Source: Rotaria sordida
Taxonomy: Eukaryota > Rotifera > Eurotatoria > Philodinida > Philodinidae
Assembly: GCA_905250125.1 (NCBI GenBank)
Contig: CAJNOL010000415.1
Coordinates: 1 to 64,000 of the forward strand
Reading direction: 5' to 3'
Length of the DNA: 64,000 nt
A model generated the notes under the pieces. It was not told the origin of the DNA, searched no databases, and worked only from the letters and a program-made list of their open reading frames with translations. Made by a program: the position numbers and the translations under genes. Each line of letters opens with the position of its first letter. The stretch's first letter is position 1. This document shows positions 10,807-22,130 of this stretch, one piece after another.

Positions 10807-13800
10807 ATGGCTGAAAATGATGAACCACAGATTTATAAAAAACGTTATAAAATTGATGAAAAACTTGGTGCTGGAAATTTTGGTACAGCTTATCTTGTTA
10901 CTGATCTTAAAGAAAAACATGAACCGTATGAAAATTAGAAATTTTAATTTCTCTAATTGAAGTTTATATATTATATTTTTGTTTTTAGAAAAGTATTGAA
11001 AGTTGTTCGATTAGGTGAAATGGATGAGGAACAAACAGTTGACTCTGTTCGTGAGGCTCAACTTCTAAAGAGTTTACATAATGAACATATTGTTAAAGTA
11101 AAACAACCGAAATGTTTGTTTTTATTGAAAAAGATTAAATTTTGTTTTTCTTTTTGTTCAATTTAGTTTTATGAAAGTTTTCTTGAAAATGATTGCTTAT
11201 GCATTGTAACAGAATATTGTGAAGGTGGTGATCTTGATCATCGTTTAAAAGAATTAAAAAAACAAAATCGTAAATTAGAAGAAGATCAAATTGTTGAATG
11301 GTTAATACAAATATTAATTGCTGTACAATATATGCATAAATCAAGAATATTACATCGAGATTTAAAAGCAAGAAATATTTTTCTTAAATCTAATAAAATT
11401 AAAATTGGAGATTTTGGTATAAGTAGAATATTAGTTGGAACTATGGATGTAGCTACAACATTTACTGGAACACCGTATGTTTAATAAGAGACTCTTTTTA
11501 TAAAGTAGTTTTACTATTTTTTTTTTTAAAGATATTATATGTCACCCGAAGTTTTGAAACATGATGGATATGAATCAAAATCAGATATTTGGTAGGATTA
11601 ATAAACTTATATATGCTAGCATCCATGCTGAGATTATGTCCAATCTCGAATTTGAGAATAGACCCGTTTAGTGTCGAGTCGGTGAAGAAATTTTTGTTAA
11701 AACCTTCATTAGTCTCTAGATAGATGTTGGGTACGAATTATTATTGGTAAACTGTGTGGAAACAGTGGTATTTTTTCTAGAGAGCAACAGGTTTTATGGA
11801 ATATTATCGAAAAGTGTTCGAGTCTGAATTTATGAGGGAACTATCCAACTGACACCTACTGTTTGAGTTCATATTGGGTTCATGGACCTTGGTTGTCGAG
11901 TTATGGCTGGTTTAGTGGATCTTAGATTCATTTGTAAGGTAGTTTCTAAATAATCAAATGAGAGAATTTCGTTCTAAAATTTAAATAGGTCTAATGATTC
12001 TTAGAATATTCTTTCGTCAAGATATTGAATTTTCAAAAACAACCCTTTATCACAAAAATCGAGTTCACTTGAAAATTCAATAACTCGACGAAGAAAGATT
12101 CTTTTCGGCTGAAACTTTCAGGATATTCTAAGAGTCATTAGAATTATTTATAGATTAAGTTTTAGGTCACAACTTCGTTATTCAGTCTTCCGTGGAGTAC
12201 TTAAAAATGAGTCAAAAATCCAATAAACTTCTCACAACTCGACGCCAAAGACCAATGGAGACAAATCCTTCGAAGCTTTTGCTAGCCCCACTGAGGCCTG
12301 CCTGTAGGTTCAATATGAACTCAAATAGCGAATGTCACTTAGGGCAGTTCTCTCATTAGTTTCTTCGTTGATGATTGTAATACTTGAAATGCGACTGGTT
12401 CAACATAGTTCACAAATAAGAATGTGAATCCAATATCTATCTAGATACTAATAAAGGTTTTGATGAAAAATTCTTCATCGATCCGACATTGGACGTTGAC
12501 ATATATATAGAAGTAGATTTTTAAATATTTTGTTTAGGTCGGTTGGTTGTTTGTTATATGAAATGTGTACTTATCAACATGCTTTTGATGGTAAAGGTCT
12601 TATGAATGTTATATATAAAGTTGTGGAGGGAAAAGCACCTGAACTTCCAAAAACATATTCAAAAGAACTAAATGATTTACTGAAAAAGTAAGTTTAATTA
12701 GTATATCTCATTGAATTCTAGTCTTAAATCTCTGGAGTCAAATTGTAAAATATTGAATTACATTGTAAACATATTACAAGGGAATATATCCGACTGTCGA
12801 ATACCGTTCAACGTCATAGTCTGCATATGAGTAGGACTTTGTGAAACTAAGAAAACTCTAAAAAGATTTTCTTCAATGTCTTACCCAACCAGAGTTATGA
12901 CTATTTTAGTGAGTTTTCGACCAAACTTAGTTACGAGATTTGGTCCATAGATAGATCTCATGATCATTATAATATTTTTAAAAATTTCAGCTGAAATGAA
13001 TATATATTCTTTTTTTTGAGACATTGAGTATCCAACGAATGTTCATATATCACAAGACAAGTCTTACAATCGAATTTTTTTTGAGGCACTCGATGTCTTA
13101 AGAAAAGTATATTTATTTGCGATGAAATTTTTAGAACATTCTAGTGGCTATGAGATCTGTCTATGAGCTAAATTTTAGATGAAAATCTCATAATTGAGTT
13201 TTTCATGAATAGCTGGTTCAGAGGCCGAAAATTTACTCTGACTGGATAAGGCATAGGCCCGCATGCATTTTAGATTTTCTTAGTTTCACTGAATCATACT
13301 CATAGCCAAAATATGGCCCCGAATGGCGTCCGACCATTGGATATGTTCCCTCGTTAGATTTGAAACAATGGCAATGGTCTGTTAAATATAGATTTGAAGA
13401 GAAAGAAAAAGATCTTTCTGGAACGATACTATTGTTTCATAAAGCGAAAAACAAGAGATTATGTATCTGCCATCTAAAGGTCCTATTTGTGTAGATAATA
13501 TAAATTGTTATTTGATTAGAATGCTTATCAAAGATCCAAGTAATCGACCAACTGCTGCTCAATTATTGCTGACGCCATTTATTGGTCGACATCGTGAGGT
13601 ATCATCTTTCAAACCAACTATATTAAAAAGAAAGAAAGTTTAAAATATTTGTTTATTTTAAATTTAATTAGAGAACTCATTTAAATGATCCACTTGAAAA
13701 TACAATCAGTGGTAATCTTCGTTCAAGAGAAATTAATGCTCATATGTAAGAATAAACTTTTTTTTAATTTATCTAATTATACAAGAAATATTTTAGACAA

Positions 13801-16241
13801 ATTCCAATAAATTATGGACAAATGAAAAGTCAAAGTTGGTCATTATCTAGTAAAGATCATATTCCTGATGATGCTGATGATGTTGAATCTGGAAATATTT
13901 CATCGAATAAATTTAATGAAGTATCAGAAGAAGAAGAAGAACAAACTTTAAAACCTACAAATACAGTCAAACCAACTAAAAAAACAACGGCTGAAAGAAA
14001 ATTACATGAGGTTGATGCTCATGGTCAACTATTCAAGTAATAAATGACATAAACATATAGAAATTTTATATAATATCTAATTTTTTTAGTCAAGCAATTC
14101 GATCGAATGTAACTGAAGCTCTTCAAAATCGACAAATGTTGCGTGAAAATAAAAATTTAGGAACTGTAGGTTAAGCTAATTATTATTTTTTAATTGATTC
14201 GAATTTGTTTACTCTAGATGAAACAATCACAACCATTTGCAGATCATGTAGAAGAAAATGGACAAGTCTTAAACAATCGTGCTCGCAGTAAGATAAACTA
14301 TTGAATTTTTATTAGTTAATTAAACGAAGAGTTTTAAAAAAAAACAGCCGAGTTCATATAATGAAGATCAAGCAAAACTGCTGCGATATTGGATCTAACA
14401 ATTGACAGTAGCTTTTGGAGTTTTTTTCTAATTCCGGTACTCACAAGAGCAGTTTTCCAACTGATAAATCGCACTTGAATCAGGACTATGTGAACTATGA
14501 ATACTCTGAGAAAAGAGTTCGTGCCCTTACCGTAGACTCGAACCTGGCAATCTCTTTATTGGCTACTCCCAGGCAAAAACAGTCAACGGACAGTTATTTC
14601 TTGTTCTTCACTTTACGCTTAATGAATTAAAAGTTTTCGCATAATTGAAAAGAGCATTATGTTTAGAAAAAAAAAGGAAATTGAAGAGTTAATTGATAAA
14701 CTAAACTCATCAAATCAACAGTAACACCAAAGTCTTCAGTTGTATGGAATAGTCTTAATTATATCTATGAAAATGAGATCAAACAAGAATTTGTCCTATG
14801 CAATCAATGTGAAGCTTCTGGTACTAGTCCACTAGCTAAGCATTTTCGTAGTTGTCAGAAAAAAAAGACGACAGTTTCCAATGTTCAAATAAGTATTCAA
14901 TCAGTTGTATGCATCTTCGACAAATTAACCAACGATTTCAAATCTAGTTGAACAGGAGATAAAAATTGTTTGTGTTGAATTTGCAATACTTAAGTGTCGA
15001 ACATTCAAAACAATTAATGATATCGCTTTTTAAAATCATGCACAATGACAATACATTAAACTTTGGACCTTAACCCGAGTCTCGAAGGACCCGCAGCTTC
15101 CTCCCGACGGGGACCATGGTATTGATTGGAAAACTACCAGAAAAATGCAGTATCACTGGAGCAATAAGCTAAGGGCCCGAATTCTTTTTCAAATATTCAT
15201 AAAACATTAGAGCCTACATTATGCTGATAGTTCTTAATCATAAACGATCAATAAGTGAGAGAACTTATCTCACCAGTTACTCATTCAATAAAAGAAGTTC
15301 AACAAGAATGAGATAAAGCTTAAAGCAAAGAATAGGAGAGGATAATGACACACTCTTCAAGTTTATAGCTTTCTTTTTATATAATCAAAACATATCATCT
15401 GCTATCAATAGATAAGTTCATTGATTTGAAGAAACTTTGATAGCTCCTCAAACATCTGTATTTTTTTTTCAGATTCTGCTCAATTTTCTAATGAAGGTAA
15501 ACTTAATAATCGTACTGGTGCTAGAAGTACTTCATTTGGTAGTAATACTGATGATCGTCCTATAACACCAATGCGAACAACTTATAAACAAATAGCTGAA
15601 AGATTTGATGATGAAGATGATTCAAAACATTATAATAATCAATATAATGATCATAGTCCAACACGTGAACAAGACACGAATGAGATGACATCAAAAACTC
15701 GACGAGCAATGTCTGCATCACAACGTTCAACAATGGATTCATTGAGTCAAACTATGGGTCCACGTCATCCAGCTAATTTTAATAAAGACAGAAAATCTAA
15801 ATCACCATCAAGAACTATTGGTAGTGCAACAAGACAAAAAGCTTCATTAAATGTAGCCATGGATGATGGTAAATCTAACTGATATTGAATCTATAAAATC
15901 AAACAATTTAATATTTTTAGCTAATGCTACATTAAAAGATAATCCAGCTCAAGATGCATATGGTCGATTTGCAAAAGATGCAAAAATTAATGCATTACGA
16001 ACGTATGTCAGAGTTTGTTTTTTTTTTTACTATAGAATTATTCTTTCATTTTAGAAAAGCAATTCAATTATTGGGTGAATCTACATTTGAAAAAGTTTAT
16101 GATTATTTAGTTCAACAACGTACAGCACAAAAAACAAATCCTAATTTTAATGAAGCACAAGTAACCGAAGGTCTTAAAGCATTCGTTAAAAAACCGACTG
16201 ATTGTTTTCTTGTTGATCAACTAGTATTTCTTGAACTTTAA
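10807..16241 (+). CDS. NEK11: NEK-family Ser/Thr kinase, NEK11-like
   Basis: A 649-residue kinase assembled from 13 exons: 10807-10925, 10989-11097, 11167-11474, 11532-11591, 12538-12687, 13520-13598, 13672-13745, 13797-14036, 14090-14165, 14218-14287, 15473-15868, 15921-16002 and 16055-16241, all in phase. The kinase domain spans about residues 14-275: glycine loop GAGNFGTAY, the VLK lysine, HRDLKARN catalytic loop, DFG, GTPYYMSPE activation segment, DIWSVGCLLYEM and NRPTAAQLL. The VTEYCEGGDL, MHKSRILHRDLK and LLYEMC stretches are closest to NEK11, a DNA-damage/G2-M kinase. The C-terminal half is low-complexity, charged and Ser-rich, ending in a compact helical segment (LLGESTFEKVYDYL...CFLVDQLVFLEL). 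The catalytic residues appear intact. Introns at 11592-12537, 12688-13519 and 14288-15472 are swollen by repeats. Confidence 0.9.
11640..12515. repeat. Fold-back element R2 in the NEK11-like intron (copy 1)
   Basis: Long imperfect inverted repeat. The left arm has GGTGAAGAAATTTTTGTTAAA and TCTCTAGATAGATGTTGG. The right arm, reverse-complemented, has GATGAAGAATTTTTCATCAAA and TATCTAGATAGATATTGG. A second matching pair is TTGAGTTCATATTG in both arms. Total length is about 870 bp with arms of about 400 bp. The inner part carries a core with TCTAATGATTCTTAGAATATTC in one arm and its complement in the other, which recurs at 12778-13375 and 61490-63125. Non-coding. Confidence 0.65.
12778..13375. 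repeat. Fold-back element R2 in the next NEK11-like intron (copy 2)
   Basis: Left end GGGAATATATCCGACTGTCG and GTGAAACTAAGAAAA pair with the right end, whose reverse complement gives GGGAACATATCCAATGGTCG and GTGAAACTAAGAAAA. The interior has CCATAGATAGATCTCATGATC and AATTTCAGCTGAAA, the R2 core. It is non-coding and about 600 bp. Confidence 0.65.
14397..15215. mobile_element. Degenerate hAT-related element with R3 arms in a NEK11-like intron
   Basis: The left portion (14397-14590) contains CCAACTGATAAATCGCACTTG and ACTCTGAGAAAAGAGTTCGTG. The right portion (15135-15215) contains the complementary AGCAATAAGCTAAGGGCCCG. A decayed BED-finger transposase fragment lies between. The element is inserted between exons ending at 14287 and starting at 15473 and is presumably spliced out. 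Its exact ends and target duplication were not resolved. Confidence 0.55.
14725..15035 (+). pseudogene. hAT transposase N-terminal fragment with BED zinc finger
   Basis: One frame reads VWNSLNYIYENEIKQEFV followed by a zinc-finger pattern: C-x2-C, then HFRSC after a spacer. This matches the BED-type finger at the start of many hAT transposases. Further on, after stops and a frame change, comes a stretch like IEFAILKCRTFKTINDIAF, which resembles the region just after the BED finger in hAT proteins. The rest of the transposase, including the catalytic core and dimerisation domain, is not present. Confidence 0.6.
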
Positions 16242-17536
16242 CAAAGTTAATAAGTGTTATTTATATGAACTTATCTTATATGATAATCTTTTCTTCTTAT
16301 TATTATTTTGTTTTTTTTTGTTTTAATAGTCAAAACAAAAGAAATATTTCCTTTATAATATTCATGATTATATTTTATTTTTAACAAAAAGAAACAAAAC
16401 AACAAATGTTTCTATTCTAACAATTCTTGAGAAAAAATTTTGAATAAGAATGTGATAATTAATACAAGAAAAAAACAAGGATTCGTGAAAGAATCAACGA
16501 ACAAATGTTACTTCTTGACTTAAAATAAAAACTGAATTTTGCTTTAGTATTCTTGAATAGAATTATCAGAACACTTTTTGAAATCTTATGTAATTTATTG
16601 AATCAATATATTACTGTACAATTGAAGGATATTACATGTTAAAATGTCAAATTTACTAATGAATGCTGACCTCTGTATGTTATTGATAGAGAAATTCTAA
16701 AACGAAAATAGGAAATCAAACAATTCTTAATATTGGTCTTCCTTTAAAAGAGCTTGTTAGGTTGAAAACGATTTTCTTTGTTCGTCTTTGAACATATCTA
16801 CCGGAAAGAATGGTAAAATGATCAACATTTATCCTATTACTGTTGTATCACGTGTTATGAATTAAAATTTTTGAAAAATTTAATAAAACAATAGGATAAC
16901 ATTTGTTATAGTTCCTTAGTATTATCTAAAGTGATATCATTGGAAATTTTCCAGTTATTTCGAAACATATTAGTACAATGATCTAATTGGACTTCAATGG
17001 TTTTGTTCATATTCTGAAGAAGAATAATAGATTGTAATATCATATCAAAACTCTTCGCAAATCATCGCTGCAATATATATAAATAATAATATGAACGAAT
17101 AGTTTTACGATACATTGATTATTTAATCAATCCGGGAAAAAAACATTAAAAGATGGTAGATTCACTCTGAAAAAATGAATCCGATACATCTGTAAATAAT
17201 TTTTTTTTTTCGTACGAATAAAAAAATTTCCAGTTTTTGTTAGGCTGTTGTTCTGGAGTTAGAGTAAATGATAAAATTTCGTTCTCATAATAATAGGTAG
17301 AGAATTTTGTGACGATCTTAATAATATACTCTTTTCAAAATGAGTATTTGTTCTTTTCTTCTAGCATTAAAGGTACTGATTTTATCGGAATAAAATATCG
17401 TTTTTCTTTTTTAAATTATTTTATATACAGTATTCAAACATAGTACGAAAAATAACAGACATGTATTTATTTTTAGAGATATAATACAAAATTTTCAAAT
17501 AAAACTTTGTCATTTTAAAATACTATTTGCAAAAAA

Positions 17537-17662
17537 ATGTCGAATTACCGTCCAGGAAAAGATCTCAATCTTATCACTAGGTTACAAAAACACTTCAGAT
17601 ATTATAGTGAAGAGCATTTTGTAGGGCTTGAAATTCTACATCTATTGATACAAAAGAAATAA
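17537..17662 (+). CDS. Orphan small ORF (41 aa), unrecognised
   Basis: Starts MSNYRPGKDLNL and ends LLIQKK. It uses C-ending codons (CTC, ATC, TAC, CAC, TTC) more than the surrounding genes. It has no known domain. It is followed after 26 bp by another small ORF in a different frame, so the two could be exons or remnants of one unrecognised gene. Low confidence that it is expressed. Confidence 0.2.
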   Translation: MSNYRPGKDLNLITRLQKHFRYYSEEHFVGLEILHLLIQKK

Positions 17663-17688
17663 TTTGTATAAATCGAAGTTTCGAGCAA

Positions 17689-17913
17689 ATGTCTGACGAA
17701 AAATACGAATTCCGTTGGTCGAGGTTGTTTTATGTCTTTTTAAGCAAAAACATTAAACGCAAACAAACCATTCGATACACTGGGAAAATTCTACATATCT
17801 TACCATCAAAAGCGAAATTTCGAACTACCATTAACTGTGGAAATACTTGCTGTTCAATACTTTTTGATTCTACGAGAGAAGCACAAAGGTTTCTTCTGTC
17901 TCATCCGTTATAA
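17689..17913 (+). CDS. Orphan small ORF (74 aa), unrecognised
   Basis: Starts MSDEKYEFRWSRLF, is basic in the middle (NIKRKQ) and ends with ILFDSTREAQRFLLSHPL. It is not low-complexity and has mixed codon use, unlike the AT-biased background, which is the only reason to list it. No homologue is recognised. Confidence 0.25.
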   Translation: MSDEKYEFRWSRLFYVFLSKNIKRKQTIRYTGKILHILPSKAKFRTTINCGNTCCSILFDSTREAQRFLLSHPL

Positions 17914-18360
17914 TAATTAATTCGAAAACGTATTTATATTTACTCATAGATCTTAATTATTTTATTTTCAAATTTTTGATTTATTAATATTACAATAAAA
18001 CGATATAAATAAACGACGAAACTTACAAAACAAAGGAATTAATCAAAGCTTTCTCTAGTACACTAATGAACAATAAGTCCTTAACTATAGTTTCAACAAT
18101 GGAAGTTAAACTAAAAATTTTTAAAAAAAAAAGCCCGATAATAACATGAAAACACAGCTTATTATTTCGTGTTCAGAATATGAAAAGTTATTATGCTAAT
18201 CAATATTCTTTTTGATATCTCATTATTCTACCATTTCATATATGATCTTATTAATAAACTTATTCAATCGAATAATTTCTGATTTCTACAAATCGATTCT
18301 AAATTAGTTTAATCGAAATAGATTGCAATCAATATAATTCAATTCTATTTAGAAAAAGAA

Positions 18361-18620
18361 AAGCTGTTAGCACAATCTCTACGGAATTAAAATATGAAAT
18401 ACGATGTAGCTGCTCGTGCCAATCAAAGGAGATTGTTTTAGTGTTTCTATTTTGGGACATTTGTCTCCACCATCTTTTTTTGTTTTTTACTTAATTCCCT
18501 ACAAAATACAATAAGAAAAATAGTTAATATATTATTATGAGACGTCATTGTATATCAACGACTATCATGATCTGTGATAGTCTGTGGAGGAGAGAAGGTG
18601 CAAATTTTTACCTTAAAGTA
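18361..18620. repeat. Dispersed repeat family R1, copy 2
   Basis: Contains TCTCTACGGAATTAAAATATG, TTGGGACATTTGTCTCC, ATTATGAGACGTCATTG and GATCTGTGATAGTCTGTGG. It is collinear with 49325-49620 (CCCTACGGAATTAAAAATGTG, ACAGTCTGTGATGG, GTGCAAATTTTTACC) and with part of 170-450. No inverted termini were found. Confidence 0.6.
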
Positions 18621-19032
18621 CTGATTATTAATTAACATATAAATATAACAAAAACTATTAATTTACATATCATTCGAATAAATTTCGATGTTTAGAAATT
18701 CATTAGATTTTTTTTATTTATTCACTGTCAATCTAATAAATATATATTAGAATGAGAAATAGAGATTAATAATACTCTTTAGTGATTCTTATTCGTATAT
18801 ATATATATATAGAATATGAAAAATCAACATGTCTATTCAAGTGTTTTACTAGTTCTATGTCGATCACTGAGAATAAAGAACGAGCGTTTAGAGGCAGAGA
18901 TAAATAACTTTATAACGACTCGTTGTCATTTTTTTTTGCTTTTATTCTTTGGATAATTACTAAAAAAAAAAAAGAATTCCTTACATTGAAATCAATCGAT
19001 CTAACACAAAATAATATACAATTATTTATCAT

Positions 19033-19326
19033 ATGAATCTATCAAACATATTAGATAATAATAATAATAATAATACATTTTCAATAACAACATTACAATC
19101 AATTCGAAAATCTTATGTAGAAAATCCATTCAATTCATGGTATATTGGTGGTATTTTATTCTTGTGTTCGTTCCTGTTAATACTTGTTGGTGCAAATTAT
19201 TATCATAAAAATTATTGTCAATTATGTTTGAAATATTTAACACCAAATCATCAGATAACACAAACACCACCATCATCTTCAACTCATTCTTTTGTAAATC
19301 GTGTAGTTGATCCAGTTCTTGTTTAA
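19033..19326 (+). CDS. Small single-pass membrane protein (97 aa), unrecognised
   Basis: Single exon. The N-terminal 35 residues include an Asn run. One hydrophobic helix follows at about residues 37-58 (WYIGGILFLCSFLLILVGANYY). The tail holds two Cys (NYCQLC) and a Pro/Ser/Thr-rich stretch ending VVDPVLV. With no signal peptide and a central helix, it is probably a one-pass protein with short sides. Mixed composition and a clean start and stop favour a real gene. The family is not recognised, and an upstream exon cannot be excluded. Confidence 0.6.
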   Translation: MNLSNILDNNNNNNTFSITTLQSIRKSYVENPFNSWYIGGILFLCSFLLILVGANYYHKNYCQLCLKYLTPNHQITQTPPSSSTHSFVNRVVDPVLV

Positions 19327-22130
19327 TATAAATTAACAAGATCAAAAACAAGGTCAGACTTGATGTTTTACATATAAAAATATATTTGTGTCTATATGAA
19401 TATTGTTAATACACATGAGAATTTTGTTTTTTTTTTTGTGTTAAAATATTTCAATAATATAGAATAATAAACAATGTTCGATATTTTTTTTTAACACTCT
19501 CGGAAACAACTAAAACAAAAACTTTTTTCTAATGAAATGATGAAATACAACGAATGAGAAACTGAGATATGACTTTGATAAAATGATAATCTGTCTGTTT
19601 TTGTTTTCATAGTTTTGAATTGAATTTTTTTCAAAAGATTAACATTCGAATTCTTTATAAAATCCATCATTTTGCAGCTATGCGTTCTCGGATTACTCTT
19701 TAGCAACAAAATACAAGATCTAATTACTTTCTAGGATTTCATAAGTCTTTTCTTCTTGGAAGTATCGAACATTTTCAAAAAGCTTTTCGAGGAAAAAAAA
19801 GAAGCATAATTTGTTTTTCTAATTTTATTTTTAAATACACACCGCGATTATTAGTGTCCATCGACTCCAATACTTTAGGACCTGAACTCGAACCGCACTC
19901 TCAATTGCAACGAAAGCCTGTGTCTTCAAGTTACCCCTAATATTCGAGATACTTTTAATTGATGCTTTGTGTTCCGCTGCTAATTAAACTTGCACAGTTC
20001 TCAGATAATCTTTATGATGATCTTATAATAATCAAATCTTAATTAGCTGTTACTTTAAGAGTATAATCCGTTGTATCGGTATCGAGCATAGACATGAAAC
20101 CGGTCAAATTTAAGACCAGCCTGATGGACTCTAGTGCTTGCCCATTTTACTTTTCTATTTGTTCCAAAGGGATCAACATTTACTAAACCAACTATGATTT
20201 TTCAGTACAAAGGTTCTATCAATTTCAATACTGCTGAGCAACAGTATGAAAGCCTATGTTACTTCTAAATGAATAACACTTCATATTGACTAAATTTCCA
20301 TGGAAAATCCAACTATGCCATTACTCTGTGAATATGATTATTTAAGATATTGTGCTGCATGCATCAGTACAGAAGAAATCCAAAAATGTACCACTATTAT
20401 TAATTTGAAGCGTTTAAGCAATGCTTAGCTTGTAGATAAAAAAAACGAAAATTCAGTCAGGAAAAAATACTTTAGAAGTTGTTGATTTTTCTTTTTGTAG
20501 TGTCACTTCTAGAAGGTTTTTTTTGTTTCTATTTCCATAAAATTCACAAAACATTAATGAAACCGTGACATCAGCATTTATTCCGGGTCATTCGTCATAT
20601 TTGTATATATTAGTCGATGCTCGTCAATAACCATATTGACACAGGAATTAGTTTACATATCGATTCTGCTGATCGCAAGTAATGTGGTTATGACTAGCAT
20701 ACTATTTTACACAAATGCTGTCTACTCTCGAATTATTTGTTGATAATATTCATATAAACGCCTGATTGTGAACAGTCAATAATATTCAATATTGATCTTA
20801 TTGACTATTTGTTTAGTATTTCCATGAAAAAAACTGAAATCACTTTATTATAGCTCATATCTATTGATATCATGTCATTTTATCTCATCTATAAAAGAAT
20901 GCTTTTTGTTAAGAATTAATACTTTTCTCCTTATTATGGACATTAAAATAAACTTATGAAAGAATATTATTAATACAAGTTTTTTTTTGACTTTGTAAAT
21001 CTGTTGAATTTTTTGAATGTTAACACAATCAAGAATTGATCTCATCGACAAAGAATTTAGAACGAAAAGACACAGGAAATAATCGATTTGAAATGTATTC
21101 TTTGTGAGAAAACAAAATATTCTGCACTATGTTTCCGATATATATAAATATTGTAAATCTATTCTCATGTGAATCAGTTTAATATATAGATTAGTATTCG
21201 AATATGTTAATTTACTATTCAAAAAAAAAATTTTTCTTTCTTTGTTTTTCTCTTCTAGGCTGGATAATATCACAAGAAGTAATCGCAAAATTTATTGTAA
21301 ATCAACGGCAATGGATAAACCAAGTTTTTTTTTCTATTGAAACAACAATAAATAACATTATTGTTGTTGTTAAGTTAACATCGATACGAAATGATCGATA
21401 CATAAAATGAAATTTTTTTTTGTTTTTTGTTGTCTTAATGTGAATATAAATAAAATTTTGAAAATAGCAGAATGGCATTTATTCTAAACGAGATTGATGA
21501 TGTTAATCGATTGCAACAGAAGTAGATGTTCTGTTTCACAAAAGTCATAATAATCTGATGAGTTTTGTTTCTTTTTAAATTCTATTAAACAATGTTTTTG
21601 AACAAAGCTAAAGTTAAATATTAAGATATGAATGAATTCATTCAATTTTGTACGACATCTCTTACTATTTTAATATATTTAATTTTGTTATCGTAACCAA
21701 TAAATCTCGATATAATGAATCACAGGTGTCATCTTCGTTTTGAATTTTTTTCTTTTTATTTTATTAAAAATCAAAAAAAAACCAATGTATTCGATTTCAT
21801 CTATCTAGACATTAGTTATTGATTGCTTTGATTCTATTTTTTTGCTTTTGAAGCACTGAAATTTCTTTCATTCTATCTGTATAGAAGCATAGATTATGTT
21901 TTTAATACACTTGTGTATGCTTCTACTTGAGAATGAGAATGTTTATTCAATTTCATATGTAAGATAAAATACTTTCGTTTTTTTTTTTTATTTAACCAAT
22001 CAATTCAATAGTTTAAAAAAAAAAAGTATTTGTATGTTTGTTTTTGAGAAAAATGTTATTGATGTATAGAACGGTTGAAAGAATATTTGGCTTTTTTTCG
22101 TACTTATTTTTTACAGAAATATTATAAGCA
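19327..22130. other. 2.8-kb intergenic region, nothing recognised
   Basis: AT-rich DNA between the small membrane protein gene and the SPRY-repeat gene. The ORFs of 68-73 codons look random. A B-box-like GGTTCGAGTTC (minus strand, near 19888) has no tRNA around it. Confidence 0.5.
22101..22116 (+). promoter_or_regulatory. Splice acceptor 14 bp upstream of the SPRY-repeat gene ATG
   Basis: TACTTATTTTTTACAG ends 14 bp before the ATG at 22131. No coding exon is seen upstream. The placement resembles that at 10793 and 42682 and fits either a spliced-leader acceptor or a 5' UTR intron. Confidence 0.45.

Larger units (their letters stand above)
16242..19032. other. Intergenic, two small ORFs and an R1 repeat copy
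   Basis: AT-rich DNA downstream of the NEK11-like gene. It contains the orphan ORFs at 17537-17662 and 17689-17913, an R1 repeat copy at 18361-18620 and a short (AT)n run near 18800. Otherwise I see nothing. Confidence 0.55.
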
